NCBI GenBank assembly: GCA_964549445.1
Contig: CAZJVS010000012.1
Location: 1 to 64,000 of the forward strand
Reading direction: 5' to 3'
DNA: 64,000 nucleotides
DNA from: SpSt-539 sp964549445
GTDB lineage: Bacteria; Planctomycetota; Phycisphaerae; UBA1845; UTPLA1
The translations under genes were made by a program, and so were the position numbers. Positions 28,223 through 37,075 of this stretch are shown here, piece after piece. The notes under the pieces were generated by a model. The model saw only the letters and a program-made list of their open reading frames with translations, did not search any database and was not told the origin of the DNA. Every line of letters starts with the position of its first letter. The stretch's first letter is position 1.

Positions 28223-29350
28223 ATGTCTACCACCACCGAAGCATACCACCCCGGACTCGAAGGAGTGATCGCCGGCGAAACCGCCGTCTCAGCCGTCCAG
28301 CAGGACAGTTTGGCCTATCGCGGCTACCCGATCGACCAGCTCGCGGACCACGCCTCATTTGAGGAAGTCGCCTACCTCCTCCTTCATGACAGTCTGCCGA
28401 CCCGCGACCAGCTCTCCCACTTTACCCGCTACGTCGACGACCACCGCAGGCTGCCGCCGCAGGTCATCGACGTCATCCGCAACATCCCGCGCCACGTCCA
28501 GGGCATGGACATGCTCCGCACGGCCGTCTCGATGCGGGCCCACTTCGACATCAAGGAAGACGCCAAGCTTGGCAAGCTCCGCAGCGAAGCCGCCGTCATC
28601 CTCGCCGTCATACCGACGATGATCGCCGCTCGCATGCGGCTGCTCGAAGGCAAACCACTCATCGACCCCAAGCCCGGCCTCTCGCACGCGGCCCAGTTCT
28701 ACCACCTCGCCTTCGGCCGCACGCCGACCCCGCTCGACGAAAAGATTCTCAACCTGACCTTCATCCTCTACGCCGAGCACGAGTTCAACGCCTCGACCTT
28801 CGCCGCCCGCGTCTGCGCCAGCACCCTCAGCGACCAGTGGTCCTCCATCGTCGCCGCCATCGGCACCCTCAAGGGCCCGCTCCACGGCGGTGCAAACGAA
28901 GAAGTCGTCAAGATGCTCGAACCGCTCAAGTCGGTCGATCAGGCCCGCGCCTTCGTCGAAGACTCCTTCAAAAACAAGAAGCTCATCATGGGCTTTGGAC
29001 ACCGCGTCTACAAGACCGGCGATCACCGCGCCCGCATCCTCGAAAAACACGTCGACGAACTCGGCCGAATGAAAAACGAAAGAACCCGCGTCGACATCTG
29101 GCATCTCGTCAAGAAGATGGTCCTCGACGCCAAGGGCCTCTACCCCAATCTCGATTACCCCTGCGGCATGGTCTACTACTTTATGGGCCTCCCCGTCGAC
29201 ATCTACACCCCGCTCTTCGTCGCCTCGCGCGTCACCGGCTGGTGCGCCCACTACATCGAGCAGCACGAGCACAACCGCATCATCCGACCGCGCAGCCGCT
29301 ACACCGGCCCCGCCAACCGCGACTACACGCCGCTCGACCGCCGTCGGTGA
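28223..29350 (+). CDS. gltA: Citrate synthase
   Basis: A 375-residue type-II-sized citrate synthase, which condenses oxaloacetate and acetyl-CoA. Family motifs include 'LKGPLHGGANEEV' with the catalytic His, 'MGFGHRVYKTGDHRA' with the second His, and 'YPNLDYPCGMVYYFMGLP' around the catalytic Asp region. The start has a perfect AGGAGG only 3 bases before the ATG. The frame stays open far upstream but contains no family sequence there. Short citrate synthases overlap in sequence with 2-methylcitrate synthases; citrate synthase is preferred in the absence of prp genes. It is divergent from the ROK kinase gene. Confidence 0.95.
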   Translation: MSTTTEAYHPGLEGVIAGETAVSAVQQDSLAYRGYPIDQLADHASFEEVAYLLLHDSLPTRDQLSHFTRYVDDHRRLPPQVIDVIRNIPRHVQGMDMLRTAVSMRAHFDIKEDAKLGKLRSEAAVILAVIPTMIAARMRLLEGKPLIDPKPGLSHAAQFYHLAFGRTPTPLDEKILNLTFILYAEHEFNASTFAARVCASTLSDQWSSIVAAIGTLKGPLHGGANEEVVKMLEPLKSVDQARAFVEDSFKNKKLIMGFGHRVYKTGDHRARILEKHVDELGRMKNERTRVDIWHLVKKMVLDAKGLYPNLDYPCGMVYYFMGLPVDIYTPLFVASRVTGWCAHYIEQHEHNRIIRPRSRYTGPANRDYTPLDRRR

Positions 29351-29943
29351 CCGTCATCCGAGCACCGGGCGCAAGCCCGGTGGTGCAATGCGTGAACATC
29401 GTTCACCTCGATTCGATCGACTCCACCAATCTCGAAGCCCAGCGCCGCTGGAAAGCGCAAGCCCCAAATAACCACCCGATCGTCATCCGTGCAAACACCC
29501 AAACTGCCGGCATCGGCCGCGACGGCCGCCATTGGCAAAGTCCACTCGGCGGCCTCTGGCTCTCCATCGCCTGGCCGATGTCACTCCCGCCCGACCGCTA
29601 CGAAGCCCTCACGCCGATCATCGCCGAAGCCGTAAGCCGCTCGCTCCGCGCCGCCGCTGGGCTCGACTGCCGCGTGAAATGGCCCAATGACGTGCTGGTT
29701 CAAGAAACGAAACTCGCCGGCGTGCTCTGTCAATCGATCCTCGACACCGGCCCGCGCTGCGTGATCATCGGTGTCGGCATCAACGCGAACTTCACCGCGT
29801 CATCACTGGTTGGCGCACTGCGGATGCCGGCTGCGACGTTGCAGGACAAACTGGGCCGAAGCGTCGACCTGGATCAATTGGAAGTGATACTGGTGAACGA
29901 AGTGATTGCGTCGCTGAAAGCGTTCGACGCCGCTCAAGGATAG
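29347..29943 (+). CDS. birA: Biotin--[acetyl-CoA-carboxylase] ligase, catalytic domain only
   Basis: A 198-residue BirA-type ligase. It has 'HLDSIDSTNLEAQRRW', the adenylate-binding 'QTAGIGRDGRHWQSP', 'VKWPNDVLVQETKLAGVL' and 'VIIGVGINAN'. There is no N-terminal HTH, and the C-terminal SH3-like domain is missing or very short. GTG 29347 overlaps the citrate synthase stop (GTGA). An alternative start is GTG 29392, preceded by GGTGG, which would leave a hairpin at 29363-29382 between the genes. It would biotinylate the carboxyl carrier protein of acetyl-CoA carboxylase or a pyruvate carboxylase. Confidence 0.88.
   Translation: MTVIRAPGASPVVQCVNIVHLDSIDSTNLEAQRRWKAQAPNNHPIVIRANTQTAGIGRDGRHWQSPLGGLWLSIAWPMSLPPDRYEALTPIIAEAVSRSLRAAAGLDCRVKWPNDVLVQETKLAGVLCQSILDTGPRCVIIGVGINANFTASSLVGALRMPAATLQDKLGRSVDLDQLEVILVNEVIASLKAFDAAQG
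29363..29382. repeat. Perfect 8-bp hairpin with GCAA loop after the citrate synthase gene
   Basis: CACCGGGC and GCCCGGTG pair perfectly around the tetraloop GCAA. It lies 13 bases after the citrate synthase stop, at the very start of the birA frame. No T-run follows. A related element with a GGGC/GCCC core lies at 31615-31641. Confidence 0.55.
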
Positions 29944-30578
29944 TGATACGCCGGCGACTGGCTCCCCGAAGGCGGCAGCGTGGTCAGCATCACCGGCTGC
30001 TGAAACAGGGGCTCGCTGCGGTAGTTCCCGCGAACGTACCCCGCCGACGTCCACTCCCCGCGAATGTAGTTGTCACTCTCACCGCGGTAATTCCCCGGTA
30101 CGTAACCCGCCGGCGTCCATTCTCCCCGAATGTAATTGCTCTCGCGAAGGTAGGACCCCGGCACATATCCGGTCGAAGTGTGCTCGCCCCGAATGTAGTA
30201 GGGAATCGTCGCCGTCGGCTGCGCTGGCCCGCGCGACCACACCGGCCCCGCCAACTCCATTGGCTTCGGCATCAACCCCGCCGGCCCCACACCGTCGTCC
30301 GCCCACACCGCCTTCGCCGGCCGCGTCGTCGTCGCGCCCGAACTGCTGTGCGTCGGCGTCGTCGCGGCCGGATATTTGTGATCGCCCGTCTTGCTTTGCT
30401 GCTCCGCCGTCGAGCGAACCGCCGCGTCGTACTCCTCCGTCTTCGCTGCGACCGGGTCAGATTTGCGACCCTGATCGCGCGGACCGAGAAGCCCTGTACA
30501 CGAAAGCGGCGCAAGCGAAATCACCGCCAGCGCAAGCCACCGATAGCGTCGAGTTGTCGGAGTCATCATCGAAATCAT
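29934..30578 (-). CDS. Lipoprotein with three YIRGEW-type repeats, unknown function
   Basis: A 214-residue protein from ATG 30578, which has GAGG 4 bases upstream. The N-terminus is a lipoprotein signal ('LALAVISLAPLSC', Cys about 26). A low-complexity, Thr/Ala/Ser-rich stretch follows. The C-terminal third has three near-identical 21-22-residue units of the form YIRGEwT-aGYVpGNYr-ES (DNA 30009-30197). The tail is Pro/Ser-rich. I do not recognise the family. The repeats are Tyr/Gly/Arg-rich and could bind cell-wall or extracellular polymer. Its last 10 bases overlap the end of the convergent birA gene. Confidence 0.7.
   Translation of the reverse strand: MISMMTPTTRRYRWLALAVISLAPLSCTGLLGPRDQGRKSDPVAAKTEEYDAAVRSTAEQQSKTGDHKYPAATTPTHSSSGATTTRPAKAVWADDGVGPAGLMPKPMELAGPVWSRGPAQPTATIPYYIRGEHTSTGYVPGSYLRESNYIRGEWTPAGYVPGNYRGESDNYIRGEWTSAGYVRGNYRSEPLFQQPVMLTTLPPSGSQSPAYHYP
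30009..30197 (-). repeat. Three tandem ~63-66-bp repeats encoding YIRGEW units
   Basis: The units encode 'YIRGEHTSTGYVPGSY', 'YIRGEWTPAGYVPGNY' and 'YIRGEWTSAGYVRGNY', each with a 5-7-residue joint. The close similarity shows recent internal duplication. Confidence 0.85.
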
Positions 30579-30675
30579 AGAACCTCGCGGCGCGATCCGC
30601 CCACGACCGCTTATACCGCCAGCAATCACGGACAGTTGCGAGCGAACCGGCTCGTCTCGATGCGAGCGCCACGCC

Positions 30676-32499
30676 CTATCCCCGGATCGGCCAGAAGAGC
30701 GGAATCGTCGCCATCGCCACGACGAACCACAGCACCGTCATCGGCACACCCATCTTCACAAAATCCACAAGCCGATACCCCCCCGGCCCGAATACCATCA
30801 GATGCGTCTGGTATCCCGCCGGGAAAATGAACCCGCCCGACGCCGCGATCGTGACCGCCACCACCAGCGGTCGCGCGTTGATCCCGAACTGTGCCGCCGT
30901 CGCCAGCGCAATCGGAAACATCAGCGCCGCCGCCGCATTGTTCGACATGAGTTCCGTCAATGCCCAAGTCAAAAGATAGATCGTCGCCAGCACGCCAATC
31001 GGCCCCGCGGTTTGCGCCGCGCCCACCACCAGCTTCGCCAGCAGCGCCGCCGATCCGCTCGCGTCCATCGCCTTGCTCAGGCCGATCGCCGCCGCAATCA
31101 TCACCAGCACCGGCCACTCGATCGACCGCCGCGCCGCCCCAAACGACACGCAACCTGTCGCCAGCATCGCCCCCGCCGCCAGGAACGCGATGATCACACG
31201 ACGATCCGCCAGCATCGACGCCATCGTCCCGGAAACCCCGAGCGGCGCGAGCAAGTCTGGCAGCGTCAGCAGCACCACCATCGCCGTCGCAATCGCCGCC
31301 GCCAGTCCCGCCTTGCGATGCCGCAGCGGCGCGGCGTCTCCGGCCTCGCTCACGAGGTAAAAATCCGGATTGTTCCGATGCGCCCGCACGAATCCCGGCC
31401 CTGTGAGCAACAGCAACGTATCCCCCGGCCGCAACACGATGTCCCCGATCTTCTGCGTCAGCCGCACGCCATTTCGATGAACGGCGATCACCGCCGCGTT
31501 GTGCGTCGTCCGAAAGTTCGCCTCGCGTACGCCCCGCCCGATCAGTGGGCTCGATGAGCTGATCACCGCCTCGCATAAGTCCGACCGCGTCGCCGGATCA
31601 AACACCGCCGCGTCATCCCCCGCGGGCACAAGCCCGGGGATTTTCTGCAAGTCGACGATCGTCGACACGACGCCCGTAAACACCAGCCGATCCACCGCCT
31701 CCAGCGGCTCGTTCGGCTCGACCGGCGCGATCCGATGTCCGCCGCGCTCGATCTCGATCAGAAACAGCCCCGGCAAATGCCGCAGTCCCGCAACCTCGAT
31801 CGTCTTCCCGATCAGCGGGCAGTCCGGCCGCACAAGCATCTCAACCAGGAACTCGCGCCGGCTCTCGCCCAGTTGTTCGAGAAACTCTTTGCGATCCGGC
31901 AGTAATCGCGGCCCGGCCCAGATCAGCAGCAGCGCCCCCGCCGCCGCGATCGGAATCCCCGCCTTGCCCAGCTCCCACATCCCGAAGCCCGGCATCCCCG
32001 CCGACTTGAGCAAGCCGTGCACAACCAGGTTCGTGCTCGTCCCGATCAACGTGCACACCCCGCCCAGGATCGCCGCGTACGACAGCGGCAGCAGCAGCTT
32101 CGACGCCGCGATCCGCCGCTTCCGCGACCAGTCCAACAGCGCCGGTATGCACATCGCCACAACCGTCGTGTTGTTCAAGAATGCCGACAACCCGATCACA
32201 GGCGGCAGGAACCGTCGAAGCGCCGTCCGCGCATCCCCCGTGGTTCCCAGCAACCGCTGCGACACTGCCGCCACAAGCCCCGTCTCGACAATCCCCGCCG
32301 CCACGATAAACAGTGCCGCGATCGTCAACACGCCGTCGTTCGTAAACCCGGCGAACGCCTCGCCCGGCGAAATCACGCCGACCGCCGCAAGCAGCACCAC
32401 CGCCCCGACGAAGATGAAATCCGCCATGTGCGGCGCGCGGATCAGCCCGACCACGATCCCCAGCAGGACACCCAGCGTGACGTACGTCTCCCAACTCAC
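30676..32499 (-). CDS. SLC13/DASS-family permease with two RCK_C (TrkA-C) domains
   Basis: A 607-residue inner-membrane transporter. The two substrate-binding hairpins show the family SNT/NNT pattern: 'FLNNTTVVAMCIPAL' then 'LIGTSTNLVVHGL' in the first half, and 'ELMSNNAAAALMFPIALA' in the second. Between the halves lie two TrkA-C regulatory domains (about residues 210-290 and 300-385). This layout is common in bacterial SLC13-type proteins annotated as anion/sulfate/dicarboxylate symporters. The substrate is unknown. A hairpin repeat (31615-31641) lies within the coding sequence and encodes 'GLVPAGDD' between the two RCK_C domains. Confidence 0.9.
   Translation of the reverse strand: MSWETYVTLGVLLGIVVGLIRAPHMADFIFVGAVVLLAAVGVISPGEAFAGFTNDGVLTIAALFIVAAGIVETGLVAAVSQRLLGTTGDARTALRRFLPPVIGLSAFLNNTTVVAMCIPALLDWSRKRRIAASKLLLPLSYAAILGGVCTLIGTSTNLVVHGLLKSAGMPGFGMWELGKAGIPIAAAGALLLIWAGPRLLPDRKEFLEQLGESRREFLVEMLVRPDCPLIGKTIEVAGLRHLPGLFLIEIERGGHRIAPVEPNEPLEAVDRLVFTGVVSTIVDLQKIPGLVPAGDDAAVFDPATRSDLCEAVISSSSPLIGRGVREANFRTTHNAAVIAVHRNGVRLTQKIGDIVLRPGDTLLLLTGPGFVRAHRNNPDFYLVSEAGDAAPLRHRKAGLAAAIATAMVVLLTLPDLLAPLGVSGTMASMLADRRVIIAFLAAGAMLATGCVSFGAARRSIEWPVLVMIAAAIGLSKAMDASGSAALLAKLVVGAAQTAGPIGVLATIYLLTWALTELMSNNAAAALMFPIALATAAQFGINARPLVVAVTIAASGGFIFPAGYQTHLMVFGPGGYRLVDFVKMGVPMTVLWFVVAMATIPLFWPIRG
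31615..31641. repeat. Imperfect palindrome with GGGC-ACAA-GCCC core inside the SLC13 gene
   Basis: ATCCCC/GGGGAT and GGGC/GCCC pair around ACAA, with CGC bulged on one side. The core is like the 29363-29382 hairpin. It falls in the linker between two RCK_C domains, a position that tolerates insertion. Confidence 0.45.
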
Positions 32500-32594
32500 G
32501 CTTCGACTTATCCACGAAACCTCCCCGCAATGCCAGCGCCGCGTTCCGATTCCGGCGTGGCCCCCACCGCCTTGCGTCGTTAACTTACTTGTTC

Positions 32595-34505
32595 ATGCCG
32601 ACCGCAACGGCCGACAACAAGTGGTCGACCTCCGCCATCCGCGAAGTCGTCCAGCGCTTCTGGGGTTACGACACCCTCCGCCCGCTTCAGGAAGACGCCA
32701 TCCGCGCCGGCCTCGATCAGCGCGACTCGCTCGTCGTCCTGCCCACCGGCGGCGGCAAGTCGCTCTGCTACCAGGTTCCGCCCGTCCTCGCGGGCCGCAC
32801 CGACGTCGTCGTCTCGCCCCTCATCTCCCTCATGAAAGACCAGGTCGACGGCCTCCGCGAGTGCGGCTACCCCGCCGTCGCCCTCCACAGCGGCCTCAGC
32901 ACCGCCGCCGCAACCGACGCGCAGCGCGAGATCGCCGAGGGCAAGCACCGCCTCATCTTCGTCGCCCCGGAACGCCTGCTGACCTCCGGCTTCCTCCGCC
33001 TTCTCCTACCGCTCAACGTCCGCGCCTTCGCCATCGACGAAGCCCACTGCATCAGCCATTGGGGCCACGACTTTCGCCCCGAATATCGCCAGCTCGCCAC
33101 GCTCAAGCAGCGCTTCCCGCGCGCCAGCATCCACGCCTACACCGCCACCGCCACCCAGCGCGTGCAGCGCGACATCGTCGAACAGCTCGGCCTGCAATCG
33201 CCGAGCATCCTCGTCGGCTGCTTCGACCGGCCAAACCTCGTCTACCGCATCCTCCCGCGCGAGGACGTCTATACCCAGGTGCTCGAAACCGTCCGCCGCC
33301 ACGCCGGCCGCGCTGTCATCGTCTACTGCATCAGCCGCCGCGACACCGAAGAAATGGCCGAGCACCTGCGTTCCGGCAAGGTCCGCGCCGCCCACTACCA
33401 CGCCGGCATGACACCCGAACAGCGCCGGCGCACGCAGGACGACTTCGCCGCTGAAAAGATCGACGTCGTCGTCGCCACCGTCGCCTTCGGCATGGGCATC
33501 GACCGCAGCGACGTCCGCTGCGTTGTCCACGCCGCCATGCCCAAGTCGATCGAGCACTACCAGCAGGAAACAGGCCGCGCCGGCCGCGACGGCCTCGCAG
33601 CCGAGTGCGTGCTCTTCTACTCCGGCGCCGACGCCATCCGCTGGGAGTCTCTGATCGACAGGAGCGTCCGCGAGTCCGAAGCCGACCCGCAGGTCGCCGC
33701 GGCCATGAAGGCCTTGCTCGCACACGTTCGCCGCTACTGCTCCTCCCCCGCCTGCCGTCACAAGATGCTCAGCGAATACTTCGGTCAGGCGTACGACAAG
33801 CCAAATTGCCAGGCCTGCGACATGTGCCTCGGCGACACAGAGGGCCTCGAAGACGCGACCGTAACGGCCCAGAAAATCCTCTCCTGCGTCGCCCGCGTCA
33901 ACGAACGCTTCGGCGTCGGACACGTCGTCGATGTCCTCCTTGGAGCAAACACCGAACGCATCTGCCAGCTCCGCCACAACGAACTCACCACCCACGGCCT
34001 CATGAAAGACACGCCGAAAAAGACGCTCACCGGTCTTGTCTATCAACTGCTCGATCTCGGCCTCCTTGAACGCAGCGACGATGAGTACCCCGTTCTGCGA
34101 CTCAACGCCTCCTCCTGGGAAGTCATGCGCGGCAGTCGCCCTGTCCGACTGATGCGTACAAAGAAGGAAGGCGTCAAGAAATCCCGCGCCGAGGCCGTCT
34201 CTTGGGAAGGCGTCGACAACGCCCTCTTCGAAGCCCTCCGCGAACTCCGCCGCCGGATCGCACAGGAGCGCGGCGTCCCACCATTCATCGTCTTCCCCGA
34301 CACGGCCCTCCGCGACATGGCCCGAAAGCGCCCAACCACGCTCGACGCCATGCGAACCGTGAGTGGCGTCGGCGCGAAAAAGCTGGCCGACCTCGGAGCC
34401 CAATTCGCGGAGTTCATCGCTGACTATTGCCGCAACAATCCGCTACCGACGGTCTGCGCCGACATGTCGGATCAGGTCCCCGTGCGAAGGCGGCGCAGAG
34501 CATGA
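32595..34505 (+). CDS. recQ: RecQ family ATP-dependent DNA helicase
   Basis: A 636-residue RecQ. Walker A is 'LPTGGGKSLCYQ' and the DEAH box with the aromatic loop is 'DEAHCISHWGHDFRPEY'. 'VATVAFGMGIDRSDVR' and 'QETGRAGRDG' mark the second RecA domain. A zinc region ('CRHKMLSEYFG..CQACDMC') and winged helix follow, and the HRDC domain is at about 540-615. It unwinds DNA with 3'-5' polarity in repair and recombination. ATG 32595 was chosen over an in-frame TTG 6 bases earlier. Its stop overlaps the start of the next gene (ATGA). The Arg-rich tail 'PVRRRRRA' is a short extension. Confidence 0.96.
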   Translation: MPTATADNKWSTSAIREVVQRFWGYDTLRPLQEDAIRAGLDQRDSLVVLPTGGGKSLCYQVPPVLAGRTDVVVSPLISLMKDQVDGLRECGYPAVALHSGLSTAAATDAQREIAEGKHRLIFVAPERLLTSGFLRLLLPLNVRAFAIDEAHCISHWGHDFRPEYRQLATLKQRFPRASIHAYTATATQRVQRDIVEQLGLQSPSILVGCFDRPNLVYRILPREDVYTQVLETVRRHAGRAVIVYCISRRDTEEMAEHLRSGKVRAAHYHAGMTPEQRRRTQDDFAAEKIDVVVATVAFGMGIDRSDVRCVVHAAMPKSIEHYQQETGRAGRDGLAAECVLFYSGADAIRWESLIDRSVRESEADPQVAAAMKALLAHVRRYCSSPACRHKMLSEYFGQAYDKPNCQACDMCLGDTEGLEDATVTAQKILSCVARVNERFGVGHVVDVLLGANTERICQLRHNELTTHGLMKDTPKKTLTGLVYQLLDLGLLERSDDEYPVLRLNASSWEVMRGSRPVRLMRTKKEGVKKSRAEAVSWEGVDNALFEALRELRRRIAQERGVPPFIVFPDTALRDMARKRPTTLDAMRTVSGVGAKKLADLGAQFAEFIADYCRNNPLPTVCADMSDQVPVRRRRRA

Positions 34506-35395
34506 GGGCTGCAACCCAAACGACCGGCCCATCGTCGTCGAAAGGCCGCTGGTGGAGCAGGCGCATCGTGATCTATCCCGCCCTCATCGCCGCCGGCTAC
34601 ATCGCCTGGCTCATCATCGTCTACACGCAACAGGACCGCATGCTCTTCCCCGGCGCCTACTCGCATCACTCAGCGGGCTCCGGTGTGGTCCCCGCTGGAT
34701 CTGACCAAGTCTGGCTGACCCTCGCGGATGGCTCGCGCGTCGAGGCCTGGTTCACGCGCGGCGCCGCGCGTTCCGCAAAATCGCCCGGCCCCGCACTCAT
34801 CTTCACCCACGGCAATGCCGAGTCGATCGAAGATTGGGCTGAACTGGCCAGGACATACGGCTACCAAGGCCTCTCCGTCCTGCTAGTTGAATACCCCGGC
34901 TACGGCCGCTCCAATGGCAAGCCCTCCGAGACCTGCATCACCGAAACGATGAACCGCGCCTACGAATGGCTCACGGCCCGCCCCGAAGTCGACGCGGCGA
35001 AAATCGTCTTCCACGGCCGCTCCATCGGCGGCGGCGCCGCAGCCGCACTGGCCCGCACCCATCCCCCGGCCGCGCTCATCCTCGAATCAGCTCCCGCCAG
35101 CATCGCCGCTTTTGCGCACGGCTACGGCGTCCCCGAGTTCCTCTGCCGCAATCCCTTCCGCACCGACGAAGTCGTCGCCACGCTTCAATGCCCGATCCTC
35201 ATCTTCCACGGCACCACCGACCAGATCGTCCCCGTCGAACACGCCCGCCGCCTCCATCAGCTTGCTCCCCAATCCGAACTCATCGAAATGAATAGCGGCC
35301 ACAACGACGGACCCGCCGACCTCGACGCCTACTGGGACGCCATCGCCGCGTTTCTGATGAAGAACCAGATCACAACCCAGCAGGGCCGTCGATGA
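34502..35395 (+). CDS. Membrane-anchored alpha/beta hydrolase (BEM46/ABHD17-like)
   Basis: A 297-residue protein. An N-terminal membrane helix (about 26-44) is followed by an alpha/beta hydrolase fold. The oxyanion 'FTHGNAESIEDW' is near residue 102, the nucleophile Ser is in 'FHGRSIGGGAA', the acid in 'HGTTDQIVP', and the base is the His of 'NSGHND'. This pattern is that of BEM46/ABHD13/17-like serine hydrolases; the substrate is unknown. ATGA overlaps join it to recQ upstream and to purN downstream, so the three are co-translated though not obviously related in function. Confidence 0.88.
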   Translation: MRAATQTTGPSSSKGRWWSRRIVIYPALIAAGYIAWLIIVYTQQDRMLFPGAYSHHSAGSGVVPAGSDQVWLTLADGSRVEAWFTRGAARSAKSPGPALIFTHGNAESIEDWAELARTYGYQGLSVLLVEYPGYGRSNGKPSETCITETMNRAYEWLTARPEVDAAKIVFHGRSIGGGAAAALARTHPPAALILESAPASIAAFAHGYGVPEFLCRNPFRTDEVVATLQCPILIFHGTTDQIVPVEHARRLHQLAPQSELIEMNSGHNDGPADLDAYWDAIAAFLMKNQITTQQGRR

Positions 35396-36006
35396 ACTCC
35401 GCCGACTCCCAGCACCCGCTCCGCCTCGGCGTCCTGATCTCCGGCGAAGGTACTTCGCTGCAGAATCTCATCGACCGCATCGCCGACGGCCGCATGCAAC
35501 ACACGACCATCGCCGTCCTTATCTCCTCCCGCTCCACCGCCGGCGGCATCGCCCGCGCGAATCGCGCCGGCATTCCCGCCGAAATCATCCGCGTGAAAGA
35601 TCACCCCACCGTCGACGCCTTCAGCCGCGCCATCGTCGCCGCCCTCGAACTCCACCGCGTCGATCTCGCCATCCAGGCCGGCTGGCTCTGCTACTGGCGA
35701 CTGCCGGACAGGTGGCTCGGCCGCGCCCTCAACGTCCACCCCGCCCTCCTCCCCGACTTCGGCGGCAAAGGCATGTACGGCCGCCACGTCCACGAAGCCG
35801 TTCTGGCCGCGCGCAAGAAATCAAGCGGCGCAACCGTCCACTTCGTCGACAACGAATACGATCACGGCAAAATCATCGTCCAGGAAAAGTGCGAAGTCCG
35901 CCCCGACGACACCCCCGACACCCTCGCAGCCCGCGTACAGGCCATCGAGCGCGAACTGCTCCCGCAGGCGATCGAAATCGTCCGAATGAATCTTAGGAAA
36001 AAGTGA
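35392..36006 (+). CDS. purN: Phosphoribosylglycinamide formyltransferase
   Basis: A 204-residue GAR transformylase of purine synthesis, using 10-formyl-tetrahydrofolate. It has 'GVLISGEGTSLQNLID' at the start, the catalytic Asn/His in 'LNVHPALLPDFGGKGMYG' and the catalytic Asp in 'HFVDNEYDHGKII'. Length is normal. The ATG lies in an ATGA overlap with the hydrolase gene. The gene converges on rpsI with 12 bases between stops and no obvious terminator. Confidence 0.95.
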   Translation: MNSADSQHPLRLGVLISGEGTSLQNLIDRIADGRMQHTTIAVLISSRSTAGGIARANRAGIPAEIIRVKDHPTVDAFSRAIVAALELHRVDLAIQAGWLCYWRLPDRWLGRALNVHPALLPDFGGKGMYGRHVHEAVLAARKKSSGATVHFVDNEYDHGKIIVQEKCEVRPDDTPDTLAARVQAIERELLPQAIEIVRMNLRKK

Positions 36007-36018
36007 GGAAACCGCGCG

Positions 36019-36459
36019 TTAGCGCTTGGTCCACTGGAAGCTGCGCCGCGCGCCGGCCTTGCCGTACTTCTTCCGCTCGACCTCGCGGCTGTCGCGCGTC
36101 AGGTACTTGCCGTCGCGAAGCGGTAGCTCAAACTCCGAGTCGTATTTCAATAGCGCCCGCGCCAACCCCAGCGACACGGCCCCCGCCTGTCCCGACGGCC
36201 CGCCGCCGGCGACATTCACGAACACGTCAAACTTGCCGATGTTCTCGGTCGCCTTCAGCGGCGATTGGCAAATCACGCGCAGCCCCTCGATCGGGAAATA
36301 CGCCTTCAACTCGCGCTTGTTGACTGAGAACTGCCCGTTGCCCGGCTTGATCCGAACCCGGGCGACGGCCGTCTTGCGACGTCCCGTCCCCCAGATGTAG
36401 GTCACTTTCGGCGGCGCCGGGGTCGTTGCGGTGGCGGTCGGGGTGGCTTGGTCGGTCAC
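36019..36459 (-). CDS. rpsI: 30S ribosomal protein S9
   Basis: A 146-residue S9. After a short Thr/Ala/Pro-rich leader (about 20 residues) come 'WGTGRRKTAVARVRI', 'GGGPSGQAGAVSLGLARALL' and the basic tail 'KKYGKAGARRSFQWTKR', whose end contacts tRNA in the P site. It follows rplM by 21 bases, the usual L13-S9 operon. Confidence 0.98.
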   Translation of the reverse strand: MTDQATPTATATTPAPPKVTYIWGTGRRKTAVARVRIKPGNGQFSVNKRELKAYFPIEGLRVICQSPLKATENIGKFDVFVNVAGGGPSGQAGAVSLGLARALLKYDSEFELPLRDGKYLTRDSREVERKKYGKAGARRSFQWTKR

Positions 36460-36480
36460 GTCTCTCTGCTCCGTCTCGTC

Positions 36481-36933
36481 TTACTTGCCTGTAACCTTGA
36501 GCGCCTTCGGCTGCTGAACCGCATGCGGATGCGAATCGCCCTTGTAAATCTTCAACTTGGTCAGCATCCGCCGACCCAGCGCACTCTTCGGCAGCATCCG
36601 ACGAACCGCGAGTTCAATCACCCGTTCCGGGTGCTTCTGCAGCATCGCCTTGATCGAAACAACGTTTCGGCCGCTCGTGTGGTATGTGTACGAGTCGTAC
36701 TCCATCTCCTCGAGCTTGCGGCCCGTCAGCTTGATCTTGCCCGCGTTCGTCACGATCACGAAATCGCCCGTGTCCGTGTGCGCCGTGAACGTCGGCTTGT
36801 GCTTGCCCATGAGCACCGTGGCGATGCGGACGGCCAGCCGTCCCAGCACCTTGTCGGTCGCGTCAACATGCCACCAATTCCGGGGAACCTGCCCCGGCTT
36901 GGCGAGAAAACATCCAGCAGTCGTAAACGCCAT
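36481..36933 (-). CDS. rplM: 50S ribosomal protein L13
   Basis: A 150-residue L13 with 'WWHVDATDKVLGRLAVRIA', 'VIVTNAGKIKLTGRK', 'YHTSGR' and 'RMLPKSALGRRMLTKLKIY'. AGGGA lies 9 bases before the ATG and a strong promoter (36978-37005) precedes it. It is first in the rplM-rpsI operon. Confidence 0.98.
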   Translation of the reverse strand: MAFTTAGCFLAKPGQVPRNWWHVDATDKVLGRLAVRIATVLMGKHKPTFTAHTDTGDFVIVTNAGKIKLTGRKLEEMEYDSYTYHTSGRNVVSIKAMLQKHPERVIELAVRRMLPKSALGRRMLTKLKIYKGDSHPHAVQQPKALKVTGK

Positions 36934-36977
36934 ATCTGCAATCCCTGAAAGAAACTGCGTTGGTCCAGAGCCCGGCT

Positions 36978-37005
36978 AGTATAAGGCAACATCCTGCGGC
37001 GTCAA
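36978..37005 (-). promoter_or_regulatory. Sigma70-type promoter for rplM-rpsI
   Basis: On the minus strand TTGACG (37000-37005) and TATACT (36978-36983) are separated by 16 bases. Each matches consensus at 5 of 6 positions. The start of transcription would fall about 38 bases before the rplM ATG. Confidence 0.7.
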
Positions 37006-37075
37006 TGGCAATCACCGCCCGCCGGCCGACGCTCCCCGAAACCCTTGCAAAAACGTCAGTTGCGGCAAACCGCCG

